Assembly (NCBI GenBank): GCA_947492905.1
Contig: CANLOL010000001.1
Coordinates: 62,001 to 126,000 of the forward strand
Source: an uncultured Sphingorhabdus sp.
Lineage (GTDB): Bacteria > Pseudomonadota > Alphaproteobacteria > Sphingomonadales > Sphingomonadaceae
DNA length: 64,000 nucleotides
Direction of reading: 5' to 3'
The position numbers were made by a program, and so were the translations under genes. The notes beneath the pieces are model-generated. The model saw only the letters and a program-made list of their open reading frames with translations. It had not been told where the DNA came from and did not search any database. This document shows, one piece after another, positions 18,690 to 27,835 of this stretch (the first letter of the stretch is position 1; each line of letters starts with the position of its first letter).

Positions 18690-19502
18690 GTGTCAGACGA
18701 TGCAAATGATGGAAATGAACAATCAGAGCATGTCGTGGGCACGGTCGGTGAACATCTAAAATCTGAACGTGAAAAAGCCTCTATGTCTCTCGAAGATGTT
18801 GCTGGCAAAACGCGTATCACCATTCGTCACTTAGAAGCATTAGAAGCTTCTCAACACACTAAATTACCTGGTAAAACATATATATTGGGTTTCGCAAAAG
18901 CATATGCGCGTGCACTTGGACTTGATGATGCCGAAATAGCAGCGCAGCTTCGTGAAGAATTGGCGCAATCAGAAGAACTGACCAATCATAATTATGTTGA
19001 GACTTTTGAACCAGCATCAGCAAGACGTATTCCATCCAAAGCTTTAGCATGGACAATCGCTATTATCGCAGCGATTGCATTAGCAGCTTATTTAATATGG
19101 CGCACCGCGCAAATGGATCTTTCTGGCCCCGAAGAAGTTGTTACAGAAGAAGTTAGCGATACAGAGGCAGGTTCAGAGACTGAACAAAACGAAGATAATG
19201 CACAGGAGGTTATCACCACAGGAAAAGTGATAATGACCGCAACCGATGAAGTTTGGCTACAAATTAGCGATGCCGATGGTAAGACTATCTATGAAAATGT
19301 CATGCAAGATGGCGATAGTTATGAAATACCAGCAGATGCAAATAATCCGGTCATTCTAACGGGACGTCCTGATGTCCTTAAATTTACGGTTGGCGGAAAA
19401 GCGATTAAACCGCTGGGCGATGGGAAATCTACTATCAAAGATGTGGGTGTTAGTGCGCAAGCCTTGATAGATTTTAACGCAGCTCCCAATTCATCTGAAT
19501 AA
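18690..19502 (+). CDS. RodZ-like HTH membrane protein (DUF4115)
   Basis: About 270 residues from the GTG at 18690. This start is preferred over the GTG at 18678 because AGGTGGAG lies 6 bases before it. The N-terminus has a Cro/XRE-type helix-turn-helix (VGEHLKSEREKASMSLEDVA, then HLEALEASQHTKLPG), then one membrane helix (about residues 115-138), an acidic linker and a C-terminal DUF4115 beta domain (VWLQISDADGKTIYENVM). This is the RodZ layout, in which the HTH binds MreB and supports rod shape. Without rodZ's usual neighbours the exact role is inferred. It lies just upstream of cpoB and downstream of ptsP on the same strand. Confidence 0.82.
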   Translation: MSDDANDGNEQSEHVVGTVGEHLKSEREKASMSLEDVAGKTRITIRHLEALEASQHTKLPGKTYILGFAKAYARALGLDDAEIAAQLREELAQSEELTNHNYVETFEPASARRIPSKALAWTIAIIAAIALAAYLIWRTAQMDLSGPEEVVTEEVSDTEAGSETEQNEDNAQEVITTGKVIMTATDEVWLQISDADGKTIYENVMQDGDSYEIPADANNPVILTGRPDVLKFTVGGKAIKPLGDGKSTIKDVGVSAQALIDFNAAPNSSE

Positions 19503-19581
19503 ATAGCGTATTGAACGCATATCAATTAACCATTGATTGACGGTTAAGTTGCGTTATGATTCTATGGTTCTAACGGAGGAT

Positions 19582-20505
19582 ATGATGCTGCATAAATATA
19601 AATTAATCACCTTAATGGCTGCTATTGCATTCATTCAGCCACAAAATCTGTTAGCGCAGGATGAAAATGTTGAACGGCGCGTTGAGAAATTGGAAAAAGA
19701 AGTCAGGGCTGTGCAGCGCGTAGTTTTCCCGAAAGGTTCTGATCGTTTCTTTGAACCCGAAATTGTTCCAGAAAAAAGCCCGACCACCACCAATCAAAAT
19801 TCAACCGATAATGCTGCTGTTCGTGACTTATTAGGCCGCGTCAACGCATTGGAAGAACAATTGGCAACGCTAACGGGGCAATTGGAAGAACAACAATTTA
19901 AAATGCGCTCGGTTGAAACACGATTGGCAGATTTAGAAAAAGGCGTTAAAGAACAGCAAGCCGCAGCGTCTGAAACAGCTAGCGCTTCGCCATCTTCTAG
20001 TGCAGCAGCCTCTAGTTCGTCGGCTAGCAGTGCACAAACAAGCCAAGCAGCTGCCGCTCCTGTTTCCTCTGCACGGCGCGATGCAGTAGCAGCGATTGAA
20101 ATTCCATCCACGGGTGATGAATTTGAAGATAGTTATAATTATGGTTTCCGCTTGTGGGACGCAAAATTTTATCCCGAAGCGCAAGTACAATTGCAAGAAA
20201 CGGTTGATAAATTTCCCAATCATCCAAGAGCAAGCTTTGCCAGAAATCTTTTGGGCCGCGCTTGGTTAGATGATAATAAACCAACCAATGCCACCAAAAT
20301 ATTATATGATAATTATGTTAGCGACCCGCGCGGAGCAAGAGCCCCCGATAGCCTCTATTTTCTAGGCAATGCATTGACCAATATGAATGAGTTATCAAAA
20401 GCATGTGAAGCCTATCAGCAATTGCAAGATGCTTATCCAGAAATTTCTGAAGGCCGCCTTGCGAGCCGTTTAAGCAGAGGGCGTTCTGCTGCTAAATGCA
20501 GTTGA
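19582..20505 (+). CDS. cpoB: Tol-Pal associated periplasmic protein CpoB (YbgF)
   Basis: About 307 residues from the ATG at 19582 or the adjacent ATG at 19585, right after TAACGGAGGA. An upstream frame extension lacks a ribosome site. A signal peptide ends at LLAQ. Next come a coiled coil (VERRVEKLEKEVRAVQ, later LLGRVNALEEQLATLTGQLE), a Ser/Ala-rich linker and C-terminal TPR repeats (FEDSYNYGFRLWDAKFYPEA, DSLYFLGNALTNM). CpoB coordinates outer-membrane constriction with peptidoglycan synthesis at division through TolA and PBP1B. tolB-pal are not in the window. The cpoB-tilS-ftsH order is common in sphingomonads. Confidence 0.88.
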   Translation: MMLHKYKLITLMAAIAFIQPQNLLAQDENVERRVEKLEKEVRAVQRVVFPKGSDRFFEPEIVPEKSPTTTNQNSTDNAAVRDLLGRVNALEEQLATLTGQLEEQQFKMRSVETRLADLEKGVKEQQAAASETASASPSSSAAASSSSASSAQTSQAAAAPVSSARRDAVAAIEIPSTGDEFEDSYNYGFRLWDAKFYPEAQVQLQETVDKFPNHPRASFARNLLGRAWLDDNKPTNATKILYDNYVSDPRGARAPDSLYFLGNALTNMNELSKACEAYQQLQDAYPEISEGRLASRLSRGRSAAKCS

Positions 20506-20542
20506 TTTTGAATTAAACATGCCGATGAATAATGCTCATTAA

Positions 20543-21562
20543 ATGGTAGATACAGACCAAAATTCTGAGCAAATATCGCTTTTTGTGACGGCCATTGAGC
20601 GGTTAACCAATAGGCCGGCAAAGGGCGGCTCAACTCCCGCAATTACGCCCAAAATTGGCGTGGCTATATCGGGCGGCCCAGATAGTATGGCGCTATTATG
20701 GCTGATGAAATATCATTATGATGGCGCTATTTTTGCAGCGACTATCGACCATGGTTTGCGCAAAGAAGCCGCGCAAGAGGCTATGCATGTTGCCGCAATC
20801 TGCCACAAACTTGAAATTAAACATGATATTTTAACGCCCGCACAGCCCATTACAGGCAATATCCAATCCAATGCTCGCAAAGCGCGATACGCATTATTAG
20901 AGCAATGGGCGCAGAAAAATGGATGCGATTATATCGCAACGGCCCACCATGCGGACGATCAATTGGAAACGATGATTATGCGCCTCAACAGGGCAAGCGG
21001 CATTGGCGGCCTAGCCTCTATCAGAGAGCGTAATGGCAACATCATTCGGCCCTTATTGGGATTGCGAAAAACCGATTTAATCCAAATATGCGAAGCCGCA
21101 GAAATTGAATATAGCAATGACCCCAGCAATCATAATGATGATTTTGATCGGGTGAAAATTAGGCAATGGCTAGAGAAATGCGAATCTCATGGGTACGAGC
21201 CAATAATCGACCCAATTATGGCTCAAAAATCCGCATTGAACCTGCAAGATGCGAATATTGCGTTAGAATATAGCAGTGCAATTTTGGCCAATGAGCGGAT
21301 TGAGAAACAAGCCGATAAGATTATTTTGGACATTGCCGATCTGCCAATAGAATATCAACGGCGCTTATTAATTCAAGCATTACAGCAAATGGATGACGGG
21401 CTTCAACCGCGCGGGACTAGCCTCGAAAATTCTATTAAAACATTGAATGGTAACAATATATCCATGATAGGCGATATTAAAATCTCTCCGAAAGAGGCTG
21501 CTATGAATGGTGATAGACATTTATGGATATTGTCCAAAGCTCCGCCGCGCCGACAGAGATAA
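20543..21562 (+). CDS. tilS: tRNA(Ile)-lysidine synthase
   Basis: A 339-residue PP-loop ATPase. It attaches lysine to C34 of tRNA-Ile(CAU), switching decoding from AUG to AUA, and is essential. The PP-loop is SGGPDSMALLWL near residue 42, followed by ATIDHGLRKEA, ATAHHADDQLETMIMRL and a RASGIGGLASI segment typical of TilS. The C-terminal domain is short, as in alphaproteobacterial forms. It starts 37 bases after cpoB and precedes ftsH by about 146 bases. Confidence 0.93.
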   Translation: MVDTDQNSEQISLFVTAIERLTNRPAKGGSTPAITPKIGVAISGGPDSMALLWLMKYHYDGAIFAATIDHGLRKEAAQEAMHVAAICHKLEIKHDILTPAQPITGNIQSNARKARYALLEQWAQKNGCDYIATAHHADDQLETMIMRLNRASGIGGLASIRERNGNIIRPLLGLRKTDLIQICEAAEIEYSNDPSNHNDDFDRVKIRQWLEKCESHGYEPIIDPIMAQKSALNLQDANIALEYSSAILANERIEKQADKIILDIADLPIEYQRRLLIQALQQMDDGLQPRGTSLENSIKTLNGNNISMIGDIKISPKEAAMNGDRHLWILSKAPPRRQR

Positions 21563-21708
21563 ATTTAATTTCGCGTCATACAGAGATTATTCATCTTATT
21601 TGTCGATAAGTCTTATTCAATAATTGATACAGAAAACTATGCTATTTATATTGTTTTTCGGAATATCCGTCCTACATTATAGAGGTATTATTTTAAGGTT
21701 GAGCAAAA

Positions 21709-23649
21709 ATGAACGACGAAGAAGAACCAAAAGGCAATCCATTAATGAAAAGCATGGCCATTTGGGGTGCTATCATACTGGGATTAATGTTGATTATGTC
21801 CGTATTGGGCAGCGGCAATAGTGAAAATTCTGATTCCGTCAGCTATAGTGCGTTTCGCACCCAAGTTGAAAATGGCAATGTTAAATCTATTGTTATCACC
21901 GATGATCTTCTCTCGGCAGAAACCAATGATGGTCGCAAAATATCGACTGTTCCGATTAACAGCGACACCAAATTTTATGATCTGCTCAATGAAAAAGGCG
22001 TCGACATTAAAGCGCAAGCCGATGAAGGCCCTAGCCTCTTATTATTATTCCTCTATCAAGCATTACCGTTCATCCTTATCCTCGGCATAGCGTTTTTTGT
22101 ATTGAAACAAATGCAAAAAGGCGGCGGCGGCGGCGCGATGAGCTTTGGTAAATCCAAGGCCAAATTGCTGACTGAAAAACACGGCAAAGTCACATTTGCT
22201 GATGTGGCTGGTATTGATGAAGCGCGCGAAGAATTAGAGGAAATTGTCGAGTTTTTGAAAGATTCGCAAAAATTCTCTCGCCTTGGCGGAAAAATCCCCA
22301 AAGGCGCATTATTAGTCGGCTCACCTGGTACAGGTAAAACATTATTGGCGCGCGCTATCGCTGGCGAAGCTGGCGTTCCATTCTTTACCATTTCAGGCTC
22401 TGACTTTGTTGAGATGTTCGTAGGTGTCGGTGCATCACGCGTGCGCGATATGTTTGAACAAGCCAAGAAAAATGCACCTTGTATTTTGTTCATCGATGAG
22501 ATTGATGCTGTTGGCCGTTCACGCGGCGGCGGTGTTGGCAACCAAAATGATGAGCGCGAGCAAACATTGAACCAGCTCTTGGTTGAAATGGATGGTTTCG
22601 AAGCCAATGAAGGTATCATCATTATCGCAGCGACCAACCGTCCCGATGTGCTTGATCCTGCGCTATTGCGTCCGGGCCGTTTTGACCGTCAAGTCACTGT
22701 GCCATTGCCTGATATTAAAGGGCGCAAGATGATTTTGGATGTTCACATGAAAAAAGTGCCGATGGCACCCGATGTGGATTCGCATGTTATTGCGCGCGGA
22801 ACGCCTGGTTTCTCTGGTGCTGAATTAGCAAACCTAGTTAACGAAGCCGCTTTATTAGCAGCGCGTCGTTCCAAAAAATTAGTAGCTATGGCTGAATTTG
22901 AAGAAGCCAAAGATAAAGTCATGATGGGCACCGAGCGCAAATCTATGGTGATGAGCGAAGACGAAAAGAAAATGACCGCTTATCACGAAGCAGGACATGC
23001 GGTTGTCGGTTATTTTGAGCCAGCAGCTGATCCTATTCACAAAGCCACCATCATACCGCGTGGCCGTGCATTGGGTATGGTGATGCAACTGCCTGAAAAA
23101 GATCAAACCTCTATGCATTTGGATCAAATGCATGCGCGTATCTCTATTTTTATGGCGGGACAAATTGCTGAGAAATTAATCTTTGGTAAGGACCGCGTAT
23201 CCGCTGGTGCTTCCAGCGATATTCAAGGCGCGACCAACATTGCTACCGCAATGGTGACGCAATGGGGCTTATCAAAATTAGGGCCTGTGCAATATGAACA
23301 GCAAGGCCAAAATTATTTGGGTCAATCGGGTGCGCAGCGTCGTCCTATGTCCGATCAAACAGCACAAGCCATTGATGATGAAATTAAGGGCATTTTGGAC
23401 AAAGGCTATAAGCGTTCAGAATCGCTGCTTAAAAAGCATGATAAAGAATTTCATCGCGTGGCCGAAGCATTGCTCGAATATGAAACATTGACTGGCGATG
23501 ATATTAAAGTGCTAATCGAAGGCGGCGAAATTAAGCGCGATGATAGCGATAATAAGCCCAGCAAACCGATACAAGATATTGGCACAATGATTCCTAAGTC
23601 TGGCAAAGGAAAGGGCTCTGCTTCAGGTGCAAATCCGCAAGCTATATAA
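21709..23649 (+). CDS. ftsH: ATP-dependent zinc metalloprotease FtsH
   Basis: A 646-residue membrane AAA protease that degrades misassembled membrane proteins and regulatory proteins such as LpxC and sigma-32. Two N-terminal transmembrane helices (about 13-32 and 105-127) flank a periplasmic domain. The AAA module has GSPGTGKT (Walker A), [11 protein letters not shown] (Walker B) and [19 protein letters not shown] (SRH). The Zn site is HEAGH at 426-430. The C-terminus is a flexible Lys/Gly/Ser tail. Length and motifs are complete. The last codons overlap the start of the next small gene. Confidence 0.97.
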   Translation: MNDEEEPKGNPLMKSMAIWGAIILGLMLIMSVLGSGNSENSDSVSYSAFRTQVENGNVKSIVITDDLLSAETNDGRKISTVPINSDTKFYDLLNEKGVDIKAQADEGPSLLLLFLYQALPFILILGIAFFVLKQMQKGGGGGAMSFGKSKAKLLTEKHGKVTFADVAGIDEAREELEEIVEFLKDSQKFSRLGGKIPKGALLVGSPGTGKTLLARAIAGEAGVPFFTISGSDFVEMFVGVGASRVRDMFEQAKKNAPCILFIDEIDAVGRSRGGGVGNQNDEREQTLNQLLVEMDGFEANEGIIIIAATNRPDVLDPALLRPGRFDRQVTVPLPDIKGRKMILDVHMKKVPMAPDVDSHVIARGTPGFSGAELANLVNEAALLAARRSKKLVAMAEFEEAKDKVMMGTERKSMVMSEDEKKMTAYHEAGHAVVGYFEPAADPIHKATIIPRGRALGMVMQLPEKDQTSMHLDQMHARISIFMAGQIAEKLIFGKDRVSAGASSDIQGATNIATAMVTQWGLSKLGPVQYEQQGQNYLGQSGAQRRPMSDQTAQAIDDEIKGILDKGYKRSESLLKKHDKEFHRVAEALLEYETLTGDDIKVLIEGGEIKRDDSDNKPSKPIQDIGTMIPKSGKGKGSASGANPQAI

Positions 23650-24046
23650 TGTCATTCCCCTAATTGGGGCTGCTATATTGCTAGCAGGCTTTGCTAGCGC
23701 GACATTATATACGCCTGCGCTCTATGCGCAAAGCGCATCCAAAATTATCAATGCGGATGCTTTTTATAATCGAGCGATAAAATTACAACGATTGGGTGTG
23801 AGAGCTCCGTTCAATGATGATTTTAAGCCTATGGTTGCCCATGCTAGGAAATCATTTCGCAGTGTAGAGGCGCAAAACAAAAGCGCTAAGCGCCGAGGAA
23901 AGCCGCTATATTGCCGTCCGGAGGATGAGCAATTATCGCCCAATCAAGTTGTAAGGGAATTATCACGCATACCGCGCATAACGCGTAAGAAGATAAATTT
24001 GAACCGGGCTTTCCTAATGATTGCCAAACGCAAATATCCCTGCTGA
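23627..24046 (+). CDS. Small exported protein, possibly Rap1a/Tai-like
   Basis: A 139-residue protein opening with GTG inside the ftsH 3' end (23-base overlap). It has a signal peptide (hydrophobic stretch about residues 9-28, ALYAQ). The C-terminal third, [18 protein letters not shown] through [11 protein letters not shown], has the spacing of two cysteines around a short helical pair seen in Rap1a/Tai-type domains (C-P...vv.el...P......al....fPC). That similarity is weak and from memory of the pattern. No type VI effector is nearby, so an immunity role is not supported. AAAGGAAAGGG precedes the start. Expression is probably coupled to ftsH. Confidence 0.55.
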   Translation: MQIRKLYNVIPLIGAAILLAGFASATLYTPALYAQSASKIINADAFYNRAIKLQRLGVRAPFNDDFKPMVAHARKSFRSVEAQNKSAKRRGKPLYCRPEDEQLSPNQVVRELSRIPRITRKKINLNRAFLMIAKRKYPC

Positions 24047-24048
24047 AA

Positions 24049-24651
24049 ATGAGCAAATCTATTTATTGTGATGAAAGCGGCGGCATTGGCGCAGGTGCAA
24101 TGACATTTGCGGCAGTACATATATCCGCAAGTGATGCTGAGAGATTGCTGCAACGCTTTCGCGATATAACCCGCCATCGCGGCGAATTAAAAGGCAGCCG
24201 TATTGACCTGACAGAACGCGGGTTATTTTTCGAACTATTAGAAAAGTTCGGAGCAACGGCATTTGTTGGCATTATAAAAAGCGAAGATGTATCTGATACA
24301 GTGCGCAAAGCAGGCGGCAGCGATTTGAAAGCCTATAATCATTTGCTGCATGAGGTGATTGATAGCCTATTACCGCGCACAGGAGGATGCGGCAATGTGG
24401 TTATTGATGAAGGGCGCTATGATCCGCAAATTTTGGAAAATGCCCGCCAAGATATAGCCGAGATGCTGGGCAATTGGGGCAAAGCGCAATTGATGGATAG
24501 CAAAAGATCAATCGGCGTTCAAATTGCGGATGTGATTGCCAATAGCAGCTACAATATTGTGACGGGCAGCTCCAAAGCAGATCATATTAGCAAAATTATG
24601 GCGCCAATGGTGGAAAGCCATCGCATCACTCTGAAATATTATGATTTATAA
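24049..24651 (+). CDS. DUF3800-family protein
   Basis: A 200-residue cytoplasmic protein starting 2 bases after the preceding stop codon. Family marks of DUF3800 are the N-terminal IYCDESGG, the ELKGSRID element, a central NVVIDEGRYDP and the C-terminal SIGVQIADVIANSSYN (compare QxADLVAG). The scattered Asp/Glu residues (Asp8, Glu9 and Asp in IAD) resemble an RNase H-like active site, but the family has no settled function. Some members occur in defence and mobile contexts. Here it follows ftsH and a small exported protein in one transcription direction, with no other defence gene visible. Confidence 0.75.
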   Translation: MSKSIYCDESGGIGAGAMTFAAVHISASDAERLLQRFRDITRHRGELKGSRIDLTERGLFFELLEKFGATAFVGIIKSEDVSDTVRKAGGSDLKAYNHLLHEVIDSLLPRTGGCGNVVIDEGRYDPQILENARQDIAEMLGNWGKAQLMDSKRSIGVQIADVIANSSYNIVTGSSKADHISKIMAPMVESHRITLKYYDL

Positions 24652-24667
24652 TATTCGGTTTCACGCA

Positions 24668-24692
24668 TAAAAAAGGCCGCCAAAGGCAGCCT
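24668..24692 (-). terminator. Terminator of rpoZ
   Basis: Reading leftward, AGGCTGCC and GGCGGCCT pair across a three-base loop with one wobble and are followed by a run of T residues. The hairpin also separates the convergent DUF3800 gene. Confidence 0.8.
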
Positions 24693-24714
24693 GTTTTATA
24701 TATCATTATGTGGC

Positions 24715-25065
24715 TTACTTAGCGCGATCATAATCCCGTGCTACGCCAGCGGTGCGCACAGGGGCTGCAGCCGTAAGGCGCAGAGCTTCGGCAGATTGTG
24801 ACAATGAGCCAATTTCATCTGGCATCTCATCATCATCAATTTGTAATTTCTGATGCGATTGTACCAAGCCTTCTTTCAGATCATCGGGACGAATGGTTTC
24901 TTCGGCGATTTCGCGCAAAGCAACCACAGGGTTTTTATCACGGTCGCGCTCTAATGTAATTTCGCTACCACCAGAAATCTCACGGGCGCGCTCTGCGGCT
25001 ACCAAAACCAAATCAAAACGGTTGGTGACTTTATCAATACAATCTTCGACTGTTACGCGCGCCAT
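24715..25065 (-). CDS. rpoZ: RNA polymerase omega subunit
   Basis: A 116-residue protein with the omega signature [20 protein letters not shown] and [11 protein letters not shown] near the start, and the [14 protein letters not shown] helix. Omega helps fold and assemble beta-prime and in many bacteria forms part of a ppGpp site. The acidic C-terminal tail ([13 protein letters not shown] and beyond) is an alphaproteobacterial extension. It is a monocistronic unit ended by a hairpin terminator; relA/spoT is not adjacent in the window. Confidence 0.95.
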   Translation of the reverse strand: MARVTVEDCIDKVTNRFDLVLVAAERAREISGGSEITLERDRDKNPVVALREIAEETIRPDDLKEGLVQSHQKLQIDDDEMPDEIGSLSQSAEALRLTAAAPVRTAGVARDYDRAK

Positions 25066-25185
25066 ATGCGGTTCCTGTAATTAAATGAAGTGAAGTTGAA
25101 GGCCATTAGAATCATTAGCTGCAATTGTCAATCAAAACCCATCTTTCACAGGCGTTATGATCTATAGTCTAATCCTATCGGAATA

Positions 25186-25809
25186 TTATTTTTTCCAGCC
25201 CCAAAATAAATGGCACGGCAATATATTCCAAAGCGAATAGCCATTGTCTATTGTATCAAAATAAGGCGTCATAAAATCGCGCGCGCGGGCGCGAAATTGA
25301 TAGACCAAGAAAGCGCCGCCCGATTGAATAGCCTCGCCCGTTTGCCGCGCAATCACATCACCCAAATCGCCCGGCAATGTTGAAAATGGCAAGCCGGATA
25401 AAATATAATTGGCTTTTTCAAATCCATGCGCTGCGATGATTTCATTCACATCAGCGGCGCTGCCATGCACGGCGATAAAGCGGCTGTCCGTAATATGGCG
25501 TTTCAAATAGCTGATAAAATCAGGATTAAGATCAATCACCAATAATGTCGCATCGGGTTTTAGACGGCTGAGAATTGCATCGCAAAATGTACCGACGCCG
25601 GGACCATATTCAACGAACAAATCGCACGCATCCCATTTTACCGGAGCAAGCATTTTATCCACCGTAGAATCAGATGATGGAATGATAGATCCGACCATGA
25701 CCGGATGTTTTATGAAACCTTTGAAAAAAATGCCCCAAGGGCCAAAAAATCTTATGAGTTTATTTTTGAAACGCGACACATGACTGGTTTTGGCCGTGCT
25801 ATTATCCAT
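25186..25809 (-). CDS. PmtA-like SAM-dependent methyltransferase
   Basis: About 207 residues from the ATG at 25809, preceded by TTTAGGAAAATTA; a 20-residue upstream extension is open but unlikely. The Rossmann methyltransferase motif I is DLFVEYGPGVGTFCDAIL, followed by LLVIDLNPDFI and the motif IV-like YILSGLPFSTL. The N-terminal FFKGFIKHPVMVGSIIPSS is characteristic of phospholipid N-methyltransferases of the PmtA type and related KsgA-like enzymes. It may methylate phosphatidylethanolamine on the way to phosphatidylcholine, but the family also contains other methyltransferases. It stands alone, between rpoZ and a divergent ABM gene. Confidence 0.72.
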   Translation of the reverse strand: MDNSTAKTSHVSRFKNKLIRFFGPWGIFFKGFIKHPVMVGSIIPSSDSTVDKMLAPVKWDACDLFVEYGPGVGTFCDAILSRLKPDATLLVIDLNPDFISYLKRHITDSRFIAVHGSAADVNEIIAAHGFEKANYILSGLPFSTLPGDLGDVIARQTGEAIQSGGAFLVYQFRARARDFMTPYFDTIDNGYSLWNILPCHLFWGWKK

Positions 25810-25938
25810 TAATTTTCCTAAATAACGTAAGGTAAACAAAGCTGTCGCAAATAGCGCTCTATAAATCAACTCTTATATATTCCATCCTATCATCCTATAG
25901 TGAGTTGCGCATAGTGACATCATCCGCCACAAGGCAGT

Positions 25939-26265
25939 ATGACCCGTTATAATCCTGATACAATTGCTGTTATTTTTTCCGCAAAGCGCAACGGAAATGA
26001 TGAAGAAGGTTATGCAAAAGCCGCTGCTGCGATGGTCAAATTAGCACAAAAGCAAAAAGGCTTTGTCGATATTGATAGCGTGCGCGATCAAAATGGCTAT
26101 GGAATCACAATCAGCTATTGGCAGAGCGAAGACGATGCAATTGCGTGGCGCGATAACGCAACCCATGCCGCCATTCGCGATAAAGGACGCGCGATTTGGT
26201 ATGATTGCTACGCGCTGCAAATCGCAAAAATAGAACGTAGCTATGATTGGAAGCGCGATGAATGA
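25939..26265 (+). CDS. Antibiotic biosynthesis monooxygenase (ABM) domain protein
   Basis: A 108-residue dimeric alpha-beta-barrel protein. DTIAVIFSAKRN starts strand 1, MVKLAQKQKGFVDIDSVRD is the usual helix and strand, and GYGITISYWQSEDDAIAWRDNATHAAIRDKGR is the ABM motif in which a Trp and His contact the ligand. Such proteins act as small monooxygenases or haem-degrading-like enzymes, often of unknown substrate. It overlaps the MFS gene that follows by 8 bases, so the two are translationally coupled. Confidence 0.75.
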   Translation: MTRYNPDTIAVIFSAKRNGNDEEGYAKAAAAMVKLAQKQKGFVDIDSVRDQNGYGITISYWQSEDDAIAWRDNATHAAIRDKGRAIWYDCYALQIAKIERSYDWKRDE

Positions 26266-27568
26266 TGAAAATGCGCAAGAAGCCAATTCTACTATCTCCA
26301 CCGAACGGTTGATATTATTGTTCATGGTGATGATGATTACCGCTGCTGGTAATACGGCGATGCATTCAACATTACCGGCCATTTCAGCAACGCTCAATAT
26401 ATCGGATCTGTGGATCAGCCTGGCCTTTAGTTGGTCAGCAATCTTGTGGGTCGCCATGGCACCGCGCTGGGCTAGATTATCCGATAAACGGGGCCGTAAA
26501 TCGCTCATGTCATTGGGGATGATAGGCTTTATCGCATCCTTCAGCCTATGCGGTATTATACTATGGTTCGGATTAAACGGATTTATTGGCGCAACGCTAA
26601 CCTTTATCATTTTCGCCCTATTTCGTAGCCTTTACGGCGCCCTAGGTTCAGCCGCCCCGCCCGCAGTACAGGCCTATGTCGCGGCACGCACAAAAGCATC
26701 AGAGCGCACAAAAGCATTATCCTTGCTCGCATCTTCCTTTGGTTTGGGAACAGTGATTGGCCCTGCTGTTGCCCATTATTTAGTGTTTCAGCCCTTCACC
26801 CTTGCTGGACCAATGATCTGGTTCGCTGTTTTTGGATTGCTATGTTTGTTGGTTCTCATATTTCGGCTACCCCAAGATACACCGCAATATGCAGCGCGCG
26901 GCATTGTATCATCCTATCCTTCATCGGGAAGCATAAACGCCCCGCAAGAGGAGGATAAAGAAAATCAAAATGACAATCAGGAGCCTATCAAATTAAAATG
27001 GCGCGATAAGCGATTTGCTATCTGGCTTTGGACTGGCTTAATCGGCGGCCATAGCCAAGCAATGCTGCTTGGCGTCATTGGGTTTTTGGTACGCGACAGG
27101 CTGGGCCTGCAAGATGATCCTATCGCAACGGTAGAGGCCATAGGAACGGTGATGCTAATCGGCGCTATGGCGACATTATTGGCGCAATGGGGCCTGATAC
27201 CATTATTGTCATTATCGCCCGCCAATGCAGTATCATGGGGTTTCATATTGGCGATGGGCGGTATTTTCTTGGTCGCTATTGGCGATGATATTAGCTCCAT
27301 CAGCACAGGGTTCGCGCTCGCATCACTGGGTTTTGGGCTTTACCGACCAGGGTTTACATCGGGAACGTCTCTGTCGGTGAGCAAGAAAGAACAAGGCGAT
27401 GTGGCTGGCAAAACGGCGTCGATCAATGGTGCTGCCTATATATTTGCGCCATTTCTAGGGGTCGCCCTCTATGGATATTTGCCCATATTATGCTTTATAT
27501 TGATGGGAGGGTCATTGCTGATCCTCACACTATGGAGCTGGAAGCCGATGCGCGATGCCAAGTTCTGA
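26258..27568 (+). CDS. MFS transporter
   Basis: About 436 residues from the ATG at 26258, which follows GGAAGCGCG; an ATG 15 bases upstream is less well placed. Twelve hydrophobic segments are visible, with a central hydrophilic loop of about 60 residues rich in Gln, Asn and Glu (QEEDKENQND region). The motif A equivalent is RWARLSDKRGRKS after helix 2. The sequence fits tetracycline/drug:H+ antiporter-type members of the major facilitator superfamily. The substrate is unknown. Overlap with the ABM gene suggests export of a compound handled by that enzyme, which is inference only. Confidence 0.8.
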   Translation: MNDENAQEANSTISTERLILLFMVMMITAAGNTAMHSTLPAISATLNISDLWISLAFSWSAILWVAMAPRWARLSDKRGRKSLMSLGMIGFIASFSLCGIILWFGLNGFIGATLTFIIFALFRSLYGALGSAAPPAVQAYVAARTKASERTKALSLLASSFGLGTVIGPAVAHYLVFQPFTLAGPMIWFAVFGLLCLLVLIFRLPQDTPQYAARGIVSSYPSSGSINAPQEEDKENQNDNQEPIKLKWRDKRFAIWLWTGLIGGHSQAMLLGVIGFLVRDRLGLQDDPIATVEAIGTVMLIGAMATLLAQWGLIPLLSLSPANAVSWGFILAMGGIFLVAIGDDISSISTGFALASLGFGLYRPGFTSGTSLSVSKKEQGDVAGKTASINGAAYIFAPFLGVALYGYLPILCFILMGGSLLILTLWSWKPMRDAKF

Positions 27569-27609
27569 TTCTAATTTATAATGAAAATCATGCTCTGATA
27601 AATTGACAT

Positions 27610-27637
27610 AAAAAAAGGGCCAGCGCGAAGCTGACCC
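27610..27637 (-). terminator. Leftward terminator of a small transcript
   Basis: Read leftward, GGGTCAGC and GCTGGCCC pair (one G-U) around a five-base loop and are followed by seven T residues. Read rightward, the hairpin has a C-A mismatch and no T tract. The terminator therefore serves a leftward transcript, although no annotated leftward gene lies between it and the LysR gene. Confidence 0.75.
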
Positions 27638-27649
27638 GTAAAAAAGTCT

Positions 27650-27763
27650 TTAGGAGAGAATGCCTATAAGGCCTATTCTGTCTATGAGAGTTAAGATTAT
27701 TGTGCAAGTGCGAAATAAACAATCCGTGTTGCATGACATGCAACTCTTAATTGACATTCTCAT
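27650..27763 (-). CDS. Possible 37-residue small protein or sRNA divergent from LysR gene
   Basis: A short leftward frame begins MRMSIKSCMSCNTDC and ends GLIGILS. AGAGGT lies 8 bases before its ATG. It is bounded downstream by a leftward terminator 12 bases after the stop codon. It contains five Cys in its first 20 codons and overlaps the palindrome at 27728-27744. No homolog is recognised. Such a short frame can arise by chance, so the region may instead be a small regulatory RNA. The terminator is the stronger evidence that something is transcribed here. Confidence 0.3.
   Translation of the reverse strand: MRMSIKSCMSCNTDCLFRTCTIILTLIDRIGLIGILS
27728..27744. promoter_or_regulatory. Perfect palindrome, probable LysR-type operator
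   Basis: GTTGCATGACATGCAAC is a perfect 8+1+8 palindrome and contains a T-N11-A core (TGCATGACATGCA), the pattern bound by LysR regulators. It lies about 92 bases before the LysR gene start. Confidence 0.6.
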
Positions 27764-27806
27764 TGCTATACCTCTATTTTATGCTAGTTTGGATCATAGA
27801 GAGTTT

Positions 27807-27821
27807 TATTGCATTGCAATA
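27807..27821. promoter_or_regulatory. Second palindrome near the LysR gene start
   Basis: TATTGCATTGCAATA is a perfect 7+1+7 palindrome that shares the TTGCAT half-site with the site at 27728. It ends 14 bases before the LysR start codon, a position suited to autorepression. Confidence 0.5.
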
Positions 27822-27835
27822 TAAAGAGGAGAATC

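Noticed and set aside
22056-22637. 193-codon frame antisense to ftsH
   Set aside because: It lies wholly within ftsH, has no ribosome site and has shadow-like Ser/Pro/Asn composition.
23627-24651. Effector-immunity or toxin-antitoxin pair
   Set aside because: The Rap1a-like resemblance is weak, no effector or toxin partner is present, and DUF3800 is not an established toxin.
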